From positions 186,001 to 250,000 of the forward strand of contig CAXXDX010000001.1 in NCBI GenBank assembly GCA_963677605.2: DNA of 64,000 nucleotides. The letters run 5' to 3'. The translations under genes and the position numbers were made by a program. Source of the DNA: JAGLOK01 sp963677605. Lineage in GTDB: Bacteria > Bacillota > Clostridia > Christensenellales > UMGS416. This document shows positions 50,133-59,074 of this stretch, one piece after another (within the stretch, counting starts at the first letter, position 1; each line of letters starts with the position of its first letter). The notes below the pieces were generated by a model. It saw only the letters and a list, made by a program, of their open reading frames with translations. It searched no databases and was not told the DNA's origin.

Positions 50133-52052
50133 ATGAGCACTACAATAAACCAAAAAGGCTCGGCCCTGCTTACTGTGCTGGTCGTTATGACTGTACTTAT
50201 GGTTGTGGGCATGGGTGTTATAGCAGGAGCTTCAAATAACCTTACGGCAACTGATGTCGTAACTGTTAACGAGCGCACATATTATGCTTCGGAAAACGCG
50301 GCACAGATAGCTATATCAACTATAAAAAATGAAGTCTCAAAATATTATATGACAATGAAAGCTGCTTCAAACTATTCAGCATATGAAGCTTTATATGGCA
50401 GCTTTTTCACATACCTTTCAAGCAGGCTTACAGGTTCAAACTCCATTCTAACAGCTCCGGATTTTGTTGAAAACGAATTGGACGGAAACACAACAGTAGT
50501 CTGCGTTATGGATACACCTGTTACTCAGCCCAGCGGCCATATGGGAACAACTTTTACAGTAACTTGCACAACAACTCTGGACGGTGTGTCAAGGACAGTT
50601 ATCGGCAAGCTAAAAGTTGAAGCTGCACCTTTGACATATCAATGGACATCTGCTCCTCCATTAACTGAATATGTGCTTTTATCCGGTAAGGATGTTGATG
50701 TCTCAGCCAACTACCTTCAGGCAGTTGGTGATGCAAGAATTAACGGAACTGTAAAAATCCCAAGTTATTTTTCTGCAACAAACCTAACAGAGAACGATTA
50801 TTTGGTATCTGAAATTCTGACTTGGCAGCTATATTATAACCAGTTTGATAAAACTATAGCCAATCCGCCTATGCCGCCCACATTTACCTATGATGACGCT
50901 GATGTTAAGTATGACTGGTATCATGTTCTTGGCCCCGGAGAATTTCCGGGAAACAAAGTCGATAATAAAAAAATATACTTTATCGGCGGCGGCGAAATTA
51001 AAAACCAAAATGTTACCGACTGCGATATTTATGTCGTAGGCGGCGGACTAAATATTACAAACTCAACTTTCGAAGGAACCAATATTTATGTTGAGGGAAG
51101 CATTAATATAGCAAATCAAACTGATTTTCTGTCCGGATCCCGCCCCAATATATTATATACAGGCGGTACGCTAACGCTAAACAGCAATATAGTTGAAATA
51201 AGAAATACTTATATTACGGCCGAAAGCAACATAATGATGCATAGCCATGCAGCAAGCAAGCAGGATATCATCGAAAATTCAGCCATCTATACAAATGGTT
51301 TTGTGTCTATTACCGGCAATTCTACAAAGTGCATTGATGTGATAAAAAACAGCACATTTGAAGCACCATACGGCAGTATCAGTATTGTAACTGCTTCAAT
51401 GCTGTCTGCAAACAAACTCGCAGCCAGCGGCAATATTACAATCAGAACACGCGGAATGCAAAACACAGGAATATATTCGGACAGTAATGTTGAAATCGAC
51501 GGATCCAGCATGACATCTGCCCATTCCTCCATAACAGCATCCAGCAACTGCAAAATAGTTGCAAACAATAACATGACACTAAATACAGCAAACTTTGAAA
51601 ACTGCTATTTTTATGCAGGCGGCGAAACAACCATTAATTCCTTCAATGAATATAATATTAAAGAATGTATTATGTATTCAGAAGGAGATGTTGAATGGAA
51701 CCACAACTGGTGGAGCAATTCATTTATAGGAATGCAAAGCACATTAATATATACAAATGCAGATTTTTATTATCACATACATTATGACGCCGAAGCTTTT
51801 AAAGTTACACAGGGTCTTCAGATAATGGCAAAAGGAAGTATATATAATTTATCGGGAGAAGAATACTTAAAGTTCGGAAAAGGTTCTAACATGGATTTTA
51901 CTGCCCTTCATAATATGATAGGCAACCCCAGTTCCGGTGCGGGATCTCTCGCACAAGCTTTAAATAATGCAGGTTTTGAGCATAATCTCCCCGAGCCAAT
52001 CATACTGTTACCCTATTATACTGAAGTATTTGTAGGAGAAAGCTACAGCTAA
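50133..52052 (+). CDS. Second giant PilX-like minor pilin
   Basis: 639 aa. Leader ends at G9-S10; Thr14 at mature +5; PilX signature VNERTYYASENAAQIA (45-60). The first ~230 residues align closely with the upstream copy (QPSG..GTTFTV, LTWQLYYNQFDKTIANP); the passenger (~235-600) has the same style of beta-solenoid repeats (FIGGGEIKNQNV, EGSINIAN, GGTLTLNS, SGNITIRT, DSNVEIDG, GGETTINS) with different sequence. Both proteins end in a conserved motif (NAGFEHNLPEPIILLP). Conserved ends with a diverged middle suggest duplication then binding-specificity change. Confidence 0.75.
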   Translation: MSTTINQKGSALLTVLVVMTVLMVVGMGVIAGASNNLTATDVVTVNERTYYASENAAQIAISTIKNEVSKYYMTMKAASNYSAYEALYGSFFTYLSSRLTGSNSILTAPDFVENELDGNTTVVCVMDTPVTQPSGHMGTTFTVTCTTTLDGVSRTVIGKLKVEAAPLTYQWTSAPPLTEYVLLSGKDVDVSANYLQAVGDARINGTVKIPSYFSATNLTENDYLVSEILTWQLYYNQFDKTIANPPMPPTFTYDDADVKYDWYHVLGPGEFPGNKVDNKKIYFIGGGEIKNQNVTDCDIYVVGGGLNITNSTFEGTNIYVEGSINIANQTDFLSGSRPNILYTGGTLTLNSNIVEIRNTYITAESNIMMHSHAASKQDIIENSAIYTNGFVSITGNSTKCIDVIKNSTFEAPYGSISIVTASMLSANKLAASGNITIRTRGMQNTGIYSDSNVEIDGSSMTSAHSSITASSNCKIVANNNMTLNTANFENCYFYAGGETTINSFNEYNIKECIMYSEGDVEWNHNWWSNSFIGMQSTLIYTNADFYYHIHYDAEAFKVTQGLQIMAKGSIYNLSGEEYLKFGKGSNMDFTALHNMIGNPSSGAGSLAQALNNAGFEHNLPEPIILLPYYTEVFVGESYS

Positions 52053-52140
52053 GCTTTAATTATTGTTTATTTTACGATACAATATAGGTAATACAGAATA
52101 TAATATTTTATAGACAGCTATTTGCTATGAAAGGTGAAGT

Positions 52141-53166
52141 ATGGCCTTAAAAAACAGAAATATAATCGGCGCAGATATTGGCGCTGCAACCATTCAGCTT
52201 GTTAATACGAATGGCCGGGGAAAAGTCACTAAAGCAGTATCATTTGATTTGCCGGACGGTGTTGTTTCACAAATGCGAATCAGCACTCCTGAGCTTCTTA
52301 CAAAATCAATCAAATCAGCAAAACAAACAGGGCGCATTTCAGGCAACAAATGCATTTTAAGCTTGGGAGGAACCGATGTTATCATCCGCCACCTTATGCT
52401 GCCTATGATGAATGACGCACAGATATACCAAAATGTAATAAGCGAAATATCCGCATACCTTCCTGTTGACACTCAAAACTACTCGATTGATTACAGTATT
52501 CAGGAAGAAGCGGCCGATTCTCCAACACAGATAAAGGTTATGGTTGTAGCAATCCCAAAAGCTCCCTTACAAATGTATATTGATTGTTTCAAGAAAGCTG
52601 GTATTAAAGTTGTCGCAATTGATATATCGGAAAACTCTCAGGAAAAAATGGTAAGATATCTTCTTCAGACTCAGGGAGATTCCGGAACAAGTTTTGGAAT
52701 AATTGACCTTGGATCGGAAACTGCGAATATTACAACATACCTAAACGGACACTTCTTTGTAAACAAAGTGGCCCAGATAAGCGGCAACATTCTGACTTCT
52801 GATTTAGCTGACGCTTTAGGGGTTGATATTCTTGCTGCAGAAGCTGCAAAAAGGCAGGAAAACTATTTTGCCTCCTACTCCCCAGCGCAAAAGGCTATAT
52901 TGGACTATGCTGACCAGATAGTATTTGAGTCAAACAGAGTATTTGACTATTTCGCCAGCCGAAATAACCGCAAGCCTCTGGATAAAGTTTTCATATGCGG
53001 AGGCGGTGCACTTCTTCCGGGATTAGACGAATATCTTGAGAAAAATCTTGATATAGAAGTAGAGTCACTGGAAAAGCTTATGGCACCTTTATTTTTAAGC
53101 CAGCCTGTCCTTCCAAACCATTCAATTTACTCCGCAGCTGTCGGAGCAACTTTCAGGGAGGTATAA
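52141..53166 (+). CDS. pilM: Type IV pilus actin-like protein PilM
   Basis: 341 aa, cytoplasmic. Actin/FtsA-like fold: phosphate loops IGADIGAATIQLV (~10-22) and GIIDLGSETANIT (~190), adenosine region VFICGGGALLPGLDEYL. It binds the PilN N-terminus under the membrane. AAAGGTGAAG precedes the ATG. Followed one base later by pilN. Confidence 0.92.
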   Translation: MALKNRNIIGADIGAATIQLVNTNGRGKVTKAVSFDLPDGVVSQMRISTPELLTKSIKSAKQTGRISGNKCILSLGGTDVIIRHLMLPMMNDAQIYQNVISEISAYLPVDTQNYSIDYSIQEEAADSPTQIKVMVVAIPKAPLQMYIDCFKKAGIKVVAIDISENSQEKMVRYLLQTQGDSGTSFGIIDLGSETANITTYLNGHFFVNKVAQISGNILTSDLADALGVDILAAEAAKRQENYFASYSPAQKAILDYADQIVFESNRVFDYFASRNNRKPLDKVFICGGGALLPGLDEYLEKNLDIEVESLEKLMAPLFLSQPVLPNHSIYSAAVGATFREV

Positions 53167-53167
53167 A

Positions 53168-53785
53168 GTGAAAAGAGATTTAAACCTAATACCAAGAGCT
53201 GAAACAGAATCCTCGCTGAATAAATATATTCTGCCTGTTGTATTGATTGTTGTATTATACGCAGCAACCGCATATCTTGCGATAACAATACCGCAACAGA
53301 GGCTTCAGGCAAAAGAAGATGAATATGCATCGCTGCAGCAAAAAGTAATCGAGCTCGAGCCTGTAGAGATACAATATCAGCAGTTAAGAGCGCAGCTTGC
53401 AGAAATTGAGGCTAAAAAGAGAACAATAGAACAAACAAAGCATTCGGAAACCGATCCATCAAATATATTGGTTTTTATTGAACAGGCATGCCCTGAGGAT
53501 ATACTTCTGGATGAAGTCAACATATCCGAAGACGGCGTTGTTATCCTCGGAACTTCACTCAGCGATTCCTTGATTGCCGAGTTTATGGTAAACCTACGCG
53601 CAGTTGAGTTGTTTTACGGATCAAATATCACAAGCATTATCCCTCAGGAGCCGGATTTTGATATAGAACAGCTGGCAGCAGCAGCCGGTGTTGAGCTGCC
53701 TGAGATAAGAGAATTTCAACTGACTCTTTCTTATATGCCTGCAATTGTTGCTGCAGAAGGCGAACTGGAAGGAGGCGAAAGCTGA
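53168..53785 (+). CDS. pilN: Type IV pilus assembly protein PilN
   Basis: 205 aa, GTG start with GGGAGG. The N-terminal peptide MKRDLNLIPR is the PilM-binding motif of PilN. One membrane helix (~19-40), coiled coil (~45-95), then a ferredoxin-like domain (~100-190). Overlaps pilO by one base (TGATG). Confidence 0.9.
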   Translation: MKRDLNLIPRAETESSLNKYILPVVLIVVLYAATAYLAITIPQQRLQAKEDEYASLQQKVIELEPVEIQYQQLRAQLAEIEAKKRTIEQTKHSETDPSNILVFIEQACPEDILLDEVNISEDGVVILGTSLSDSLIAEFMVNLRAVELFYGSNITSIIPQEPDFDIEQLAAAAGVELPEIREFQLTLSYMPAIVAAEGELEGGES

Positions 53786-54492
53786 TGAGAAAACTTACTA
53801 CAAAAGAAATAGTACTGCTTATTGCATTGGTTTTCATAGTCTCCGGCGCGCTGTACTACAACTATTTTTTCACGCCATATATGGAAAAGATGCTGAATCT
53901 TGAGCTTCAGATATCCACAAGCAACCAAAGGCTTTTAACCCTCCAGAACCAACAACAGTCAATTATCCGCGATACCGAAAAGCTCAACAATGAACTTGCC
54001 GGAGTGGAAGAAGAGTTCCGAAATATACCACAAGGTATTGATGAACCGGATATGCTGGTGTTTTTCGAAGAGGCATTAAACGGTTTGGCAAAGGAATCCA
54101 CAATTCGGTTTTCGCCTGAAACAACATTAAATGAATATTATCAGACATCTCAGGTATTAATGTCGTTCTATACTACATATCCTAATATGAAAATAATTCT
54201 GGATACGCTTTACAACGCACAGTTTAGAAACCGTATAGTGTATCTCAACATTTCATATCGCGAACCAGAAGAATTACTTGGTCCACAGCTTCCTACAGTT
54301 GATGAAGAAGTGCCAGAGGGAGAAGAAGTAGCTGAACCTGTGGAATATTATTTGTATACTGAGCTTACGATGGATTGTTACTCAATTCCGGCTTTTGTAA
54401 CCAATACTGATTATCCATTTATGATAGGTCCTTATAACAACACAAATCCATTTGAGGTATTCGAAGAAGAGCCGGCAGAAACCGAAGAATAA
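53785..54492 (+). CDS. pilO: Type IV pilus assembly protein PilO
   Basis: 235 aa. One membrane helix (~8-28), coiled coil (~33-75), ferredoxin-like domain (~85-220), acidic tail. Forms a complex with PilN on the outer face of the membrane. Last gene of the operon. No pilP or pilQ follows, consistent with a cell lacking an outer membrane. Confidence 0.88.
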   Translation: MRKLTTKEIVLLIALVFIVSGALYYNYFFTPYMEKMLNLELQISTSNQRLLTLQNQQQSIIRDTEKLNNELAGVEEEFRNIPQGIDEPDMLVFFEEALNGLAKESTIRFSPETTLNEYYQTSQVLMSFYTTYPNMKIILDTLYNAQFRNRIVYLNISYREPEELLGPQLPTVDEEVPEGEEVAEPVEYYLYTELTMDCYSIPAFVTNTDYPFMIGPYNNTNPFEVFEEEPAETEE

Positions 54493-54503
54493 TTACAAAA
54501 TTC

Positions 54504-54529
54504 AAAAAAGCAGCTAAGCTGCTTTTTTT
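54504..54529 (+). terminator. pil operon terminator
   Basis: AAAAAAGCAGC (54504-54514), loop TAA, GCTGCTTTTTT (54518-54528). It lies 11 bases after the pilO stop. Confidence 0.9.
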
Positions 54530-54690
54530 GTATGCAAAGATAAATATTATTATTTATATATTTTTTTTATTATATATGTTTAAAACATGATTTTTTGGGT
54601 TATTAAAAAAATGTCAATTGAACCTACAGATATAAATGCAACTAATAATAAAACAATTGAAAGTGTGTTTTGATTAAAAGGAGTTAAAAA

Positions 54691-54966
54691 ATGACTAAAG
54701 ACATGATTCGTGTAGTAGAGCTGTCGGATAAGCTAAAAGCACTATCGCATCCTCATAGGTTGAGCATAGTACGTGGATTGTTGGATCACACAACAAATGT
54801 CACGGGAATACAGGAACAACTGGGCATTCCGCAGCCAAGCGTTTCGGCACACCTTGCCAAGCTTAAAACTGCAGGAATAATACAAGGTCGAAGACATGGT
54901 CAGGAAATCAAATACTCTGTAGTGGACAAAGACGCAAAAATGCTTGTAGATTCATTATTCAATTAA
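54691..54966 (+). CDS. ArsR-type small helix-turn-helix regulator
   Basis: 91 aa. Winged helix throughout: LKALSHPHRLSIVRGLLD (~15-32), recognition helix IPQPSVSAHLAKLKTAGII (~46-64), wing GRRHGQEIKYSV. No Cys at the metal sites of ArsR/SmtB, so it probably senses something other than metal. AAAGGAG before the ATG. Monocistronic between two terminators. The target is unknown; the next operon (55091-57813) is a candidate. Confidence 0.85.
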   Translation: MTKDMIRVVELSDKLKALSHPHRLSIVRGLLDHTTNVTGIQEQLGIPQPSVSAHLAKLKTAGIIQGRRHGQEIKYSVVDKDAKMLVDSLFN

Positions 54967-54991
54967 TATACGATGTGTGGGATTAAGAGGG

Positions 54992-55024
54992 AAAAGCTGA
55001 CAATAAAGGTTGCCAGCTTTTTTA
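54992..55024 (+). terminator. ArsR-type regulator terminator
   Basis: AAAAGCTG (54992-54999) pairs with CAGCTTTT (55014-55021), with an inner CAA/TTG extension and one mismatch, followed by T to 55024. Confidence 0.8.
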
Positions 55025-55090
55025 GTTGCTTAAATTCTTGATATCACTTTTGATTAATGATAAAATTTTTAAAAACAATCGAGGTTTAAT

Positions 55091-56620
55091 ATGGAATATA
55101 AAGACATGAGAAGAAGTGAAAAAAAGCTTTCGGATGATCAGGCTTTAAAGATTATCGCTAAGGCAAAATACGGTGTTTTATCTTTATGTGACGGAGATAT
55201 TCCTTACGGAGTGCCGCTGTCGCATGCTATAAAAGACCGTACAATATATTTTCACTGTGCAAATGAAGGCTTAAAACTCGATATAATTAATAAAAATCCC
55301 AAAGGTCACTTTGTTTTCGTATCAAAATCAAAAACACTTTCAAAGAAAGCAACTGTTGATTATAAAAGTACTATGGCTTTCGGCATGCTTAGAGTAGTTG
55401 ATTCTCCGGAAGAGAGGGAAACAGCTTTTTTTGCAATCACAAGTAAATATATGAAAAAATATCCCAATGAAGCCGTTAACATCATTAAAAAAGGCGGTCC
55501 AAAAACAACATTGGTAGCCATGGATATAGAAGGTATCTCAGGAAAAGGTGCAAACAGAGCTAAACATAAATTAAACATATCCACACAAATAAAAATTAAT
55601 AATAAGGTTATAAAAAACCGCATAGTTATGCCTCCATTGGTTTGCATATGGCAAAAACGTGCTGAAGGAATATTAACTAAAAATGACTATGAACACTATA
55701 CCTTGCGCGCAAAGAATGAAACCGGAATGATTGTAGTGGAAGCGACTGCAGTAGAACAAAACGGACTTTCATTTAAAAATGGCCTCAGGCTTTGGGATGA
55801 CAGCCATATCAGTCAATTCAAAACACTTGCCGAAGGGATAAAACAGCATGGAGCATGTGCTCTTATTCAGCTGCAGCATGGAGGCTATAAGTCCGACAAG
55901 AGTATGACCACTCCCCTATCTGCAAGTAAATTCAGTGATGATAATTATAAAGCAGATGCTATGACCACCGAACAGGCAGATGCTACTGTTGAAAACTTTG
56001 CTCAGGCAGCTCTTAGAGCTCAAAAAGCAGGCTTTGACGGGGTTCAGCTTCACGGATGTCATGGATATCTTATCAATCAGTTTTCAAGTCCCGATATAAA
56101 TAAGCGAACAGACAAATATAAAAAAAGTTCTGCTTTCGGCGTAGCAATAATAAAAAGGATAAAAGAGCTGTGCAGCGATGATTTCATAGTATCAGTCCGA
56201 ATAGGTATAAACAGTCCTTCAGTTAAAGACTCTCTTAAAACAGCAGTTGACTATCAGAATGCAGGTGCACATATGCTCAGCGTTTCAGCCGGAATATCAC
56301 CGAAACCATACAAAGCTCCGGAATCATGGAAGTTTAGCGACATATCACACATGGCATATCTAGTTAAGCAAAAAGTTAATATTCCAGTTGTTGCTGTGTA
56401 TGGCATAACAAACAGAAAAATCGCAAACTCGCTTATCAAAAATAAGTACTGCGACATGGTATCTGTTGGCCGCAATCATTTAATCCATGATGATTGGGCA
56501 AAACGAGCATTGAACAAAGAAGAAATCTCCCAATGCAGAGACTGCAAAAAATGCTATTTCTTTAAGACAATGAAAAAATGTCCTGCAGTCGAGATTGCCA
56601 AGAAGAAAGGTTTGTTTTAA
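55091..56620 (+). CDS. PNPOx-like / Old Yellow Enzyme fusion flavoprotein
   Basis: 509 aa. Residues ~1-155 are a split-barrel FMN domain of the pyridoxamine-phosphate-oxidase-like (NimA-like) type: KYGVLSLCDGDIPYGVPLSH, IYFHCANEGLKLD. Residues ~163-470 are an OYE TIM barrel: NRIVMPPLV (177-185), LIQLQHGG (258-265), LHGCHGYLINQFSSP with His321 and His324 (320-334), SVRIGI, and VSVGRNHLI. A C-terminal Cys set C482-x2-C485-x2-C488-x8-C497 resembles the [4Fe-4S] site of the dienoyl-CoA-reductase branch. The two halves are normally separate proteins. It likely reduces an activated C=C or nitro compound using two FMN. Overlaps the OFA transporter start by one base. Confidence 0.8.
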   Translation: MEYKDMRRSEKKLSDDQALKIIAKAKYGVLSLCDGDIPYGVPLSHAIKDRTIYFHCANEGLKLDIINKNPKGHFVFVSKSKTLSKKATVDYKSTMAFGMLRVVDSPEERETAFFAITSKYMKKYPNEAVNIIKKGGPKTTLVAMDIEGISGKGANRAKHKLNISTQIKINNKVIKNRIVMPPLVCIWQKRAEGILTKNDYEHYTLRAKNETGMIVVEATAVEQNGLSFKNGLRLWDDSHISQFKTLAEGIKQHGACALIQLQHGGYKSDKSMTTPLSASKFSDDNYKADAMTTEQADATVENFAQAALRAQKAGFDGVQLHGCHGYLINQFSSPDINKRTDKYKKSSAFGVAIIKRIKELCSDDFIVSVRIGINSPSVKDSLKTAVDYQNAGAHMLSVSAGISPKPYKAPESWKFSDISHMAYLVKQKVNIPVVAVYGITNRKIANSLIKNKYCDMVSVGRNHLIHDDWAKRALNKEEISQCRDCKKCYFFKTMKKCPAVEIAKKKGLF

Positions 56621-57813
56621 TGACTGAAAAACAAAAGTTTACCGGTAGGTCCAAATGGCTCTATGTTGCTTTAGGCATTGTAATGTTTATCTGCCTTGGA
56701 ACTGTTTATTCATGGAGTGTTTTCAGATCACCATTTGAAGAGTATTACTCATTAAGTGCTTCGCAAAGCGGACTTCCCTACTTGTTTTTCCTGATTTCAT
56801 ATACCGTTTTTATGCTATTATCCGGCAAAGCTGTCGATAAGTTTAATCCCAAGGTTATAATATTTCTGGGAGGATTAATGGTTGGCTTCGGTTGGATTAT
56901 GTCAGGAATAATAAAAAGTTTTTTCTCAGTAATCTTTTTCTACGGAATTGTATCAGGCAGCGGTGTCGGCATCGCTTACGGAGTCCCTATTAAAGTAGTT
57001 TCCAACTGGTTTACGAAAAAGAAAGGTCTGGCACTTGGGCTTTTGTTGTCAGGTTTTGGGCTATCCCCTTTTATCACAGCTCCGGTTATAGAAACCCTCA
57101 TTGAACACAGAGGAATTAACAGTGCTTTTATTTATATAGGCATTGCGTTTTTAATTATTGTTCCTTTAATAGGATTGTTTTTTAAGCACCCAGCTAATCT
57201 AAAACATGATGCGCAAGCTACCCCCAAAAAACAAGTTAACGGTCTTATTAAAGACCGAAGGTTTATAGGTCTTTGGATTTGTTTTACTATAGGCACTACT
57301 ATAGGTTTAATGGTAATCGGAGTTACAAGCCAGATAGGTCAGCAGCTTTTCGATCTTAATGCAGGGACCGCTGCTTATCTATTATCAGTGTTTGCAATAT
57401 TTAACGCTCTAGGACGCCCTATCTTCGGTTATATAACAGACAGATTCTCTCCTTTTACTGCAATAATTATATCTTTTATACTCATAGCACTGGCGTCTTC
57501 CGGCATGCTAATTACCGGTATTTACTCAACAGGGCTTTATATTATTTGTCTGTCTGTTCTTTGGATGAATCTTGGCGCGTGGCTTTCCATCGCTCCAACC
57601 GCCACAGGCCTGATGTTTGACCCTAAAAACTACTCCAGAAATTATGGTATACTTTTTACAGCCTATGGAGTCGGTGCTTTTGTCGGTACTCCTCTTGCTG
57701 GTTTTCTAAAAACGATATACGGAAGTTACAGATTAATTTTCTTCCCTTCTGCAATTCTCGCAATAATTGGAATCGCAATTGCATATGTTCTGATATATAA
57801 AAAAAGGCAATAA
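56620..57813 (+). CDS. OFA-family MFS transporter
   Basis: 397 aa from ATG 56620 (TAATG overlap with the flavoenzyme stop; AAAGG upstream); an open frame reaches back to 56578. Twelve helices. Family marks: WLYVALGIVMFICLGTVYSWSVFRSPFE at the N-terminus (written here only as a region, residues ~9-36), GKAVDKFNPK in the first loop, GRPIFGYITDRFSP in the central loop. OFA members exchange small carboxylates such as oxalate and formate. Coupled translation suggests it imports the substrate or exports the product of the flavoenzyme. Intact paralogue of the split gene at 2716-3992. Confidence 0.88.
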   Translation: MTEKQKFTGRSKWLYVALGIVMFICLGTVYSWSVFRSPFEEYYSLSASQSGLPYLFFLISYTVFMLLSGKAVDKFNPKVIIFLGGLMVGFGWIMSGIIKSFFSVIFFYGIVSGSGVGIAYGVPIKVVSNWFTKKKGLALGLLLSGFGLSPFITAPVIETLIEHRGINSAFIYIGIAFLIIVPLIGLFFKHPANLKHDAQATPKKQVNGLIKDRRFIGLWICFTIGTTIGLMVIGVTSQIGQQLFDLNAGTAAYLLSVFAIFNALGRPIFGYITDRFSPFTAIIISFILIALASSGMLITGIYSTGLYIICLSVLWMNLGAWLSIAPTATGLMFDPKNYSRNYGILFTAYGVGAFVGTPLAGFLKTIYGSYRLIFFPSAILAIIGIAIAYVLIYKKRQ

Positions 57814-57887
57814 TATACTCCATTCGCTTTATCTGTTTAGTTTAATAAAGTATTTAGTTAATTTTTTAACAATATCATTGAAATAGT

Positions 57888-57916
57888 TTGAAATTAAACA
57901 CCAGTTCCTTTATAAT
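57888..57916 (+). promoter_or_regulatory. serC-serA promoter
   Basis: TTGAAA (57888-57893), 17-base spacer, TATAAT (57911-57916). A small hairpin CCGGC (57943-57947)/GCCGG (57953-57957) lies in the leader before the start codon. Confidence 0.75.
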
Positions 57917-57987
57917 CTAAGCATTGACCTATTTGTTAAAAGCCGGCTTTACGCCGGATAAAAATTTTTATATATGGAGGAAGTTTT

Positions 57988-59061
57988 ATGAAACGTGTAT
58001 TAAACTTTTCACCCGGTCCGTCTGCCCTCCCGCTTGAAGTATTGGAGCAAGCTCAAAAAGACCTTGTCTGTTATAAGGACACAGGTATGTCCGTTATGGA
58101 AATGAGCCATCGAAGCCCTATGTTTGACGAAATTTTGCAAAACGCAAAAAAGACTCTCAAGCGCTTGATGAATCTTCCGGACGACTATCACATCCTGTTT
58201 CTCCAAGGCGGAGCATCAACTCAGTTTGCTATGTGCGCACTAAACCTTATGCAAAACAAAAAGGCATATTATGCCGATACAGGTTCATTTGCAAACAAAG
58301 CAATGAAAGAGGCCATGAGATATGGTCAGGTTATAGAGCTTACAAGCTCAAAGGACAATAATTATGCGTTTATTCCGGAGATAGCAGAAGTTCCTCAGAC
58401 AGCTGCATATCTTCACATCACAACCAACAACACAATCTACGGTACACAGTATAACACTCTGCCTGAAATGGGAGATGTTCCTCTCGTAGCGGATATGTCA
58501 TCAAACATACTTGGCAAATCATATGACTTCAGCAAATTCTCTCTGATATATGCAGGTGCTCAAAAGAACATGGGTCCTTCAGGCGTTACAGTTGCCATTA
58601 TTAAAGATGAGCTTCTGGGCCGCGCAATGGACATAACTCCTGCTATGCTTAATTACAAGACAATGGCTGATAAAGATTCCATGTATAACACACCTCCGAC
58701 ATGGGGAATATACATCGCATCACTAATATTTGATTGGGTTGAACGCCAAGGCGGCATTGAAGAAATGGAAAAAATCAACATTCAAAAAGCCAACCTTATT
58801 TATGATATTATTGATAATTACGGCATTTTCAGCGGAGTCGCACGCAAAGACAGCCGTTCGATTATGAATCTTACAATGCGTCTTCCCAGCGATGAACTTA
58901 CGGCAAAATTCGTTGATGAAGCTAAAAAAGTCGGCATAGTAAATGTAAAAGGACATCGTTCAGTGGGTGGCATCCGAACAAGCATCTACAACGCAATGCC
59001 TCTTAAAGGCGTTGAAAAACTCGCAAACTTCATGACAGATTTTGCAAAGAAAAACGGATAA
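57988..59061 (+). CDS. serC: Phosphoserine aminotransferase
   Basis: 357 aa. Converts 3-phosphohydroxypyruvate to phosphoserine with glutamate; PLP enzyme, cytoplasmic. Marks: NFSPGPSALPLEVLEQ at the N-terminus, GGASTQF (74-80), HITTNNTIYGTQ, VADMSSN, and the Schiff-base Lys193 in YAGAQKNMGPSG. Length is normal. GGAGGA before the ATG. Followed 13 bases later by serA. Confidence 0.95.
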   Translation: MKRVLNFSPGPSALPLEVLEQAQKDLVCYKDTGMSVMEMSHRSPMFDEILQNAKKTLKRLMNLPDDYHILFLQGGASTQFAMCALNLMQNKKAYYADTGSFANKAMKEAMRYGQVIELTSSKDNNYAFIPEIAEVPQTAAYLHITTNNTIYGTQYNTLPEMGDVPLVADMSSNILGKSYDFSKFSLIYAGAQKNMGPSGVTVAIIKDELLGRAMDITPAMLNYKTMADKDSMYNTPPTWGIYIASLIFDWVERQGGIEEMEKINIQKANLIYDIIDNYGIFSGVARKDSRSIMNLTMRLPSDELTAKFVDEAKKVGIVNVKGHRSVGGIRTSIYNAMPLKGVEKLANFMTDFAKKNG

Positions 59062-59074
59062 GGAGAAACGATTA

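Noticed and set aside
57917..57987. Possible T-box or serine-responsive leader before serC
   Set aside because: The leader holds one small 5-bp hairpin only and no T-box sequence or antiterminator.
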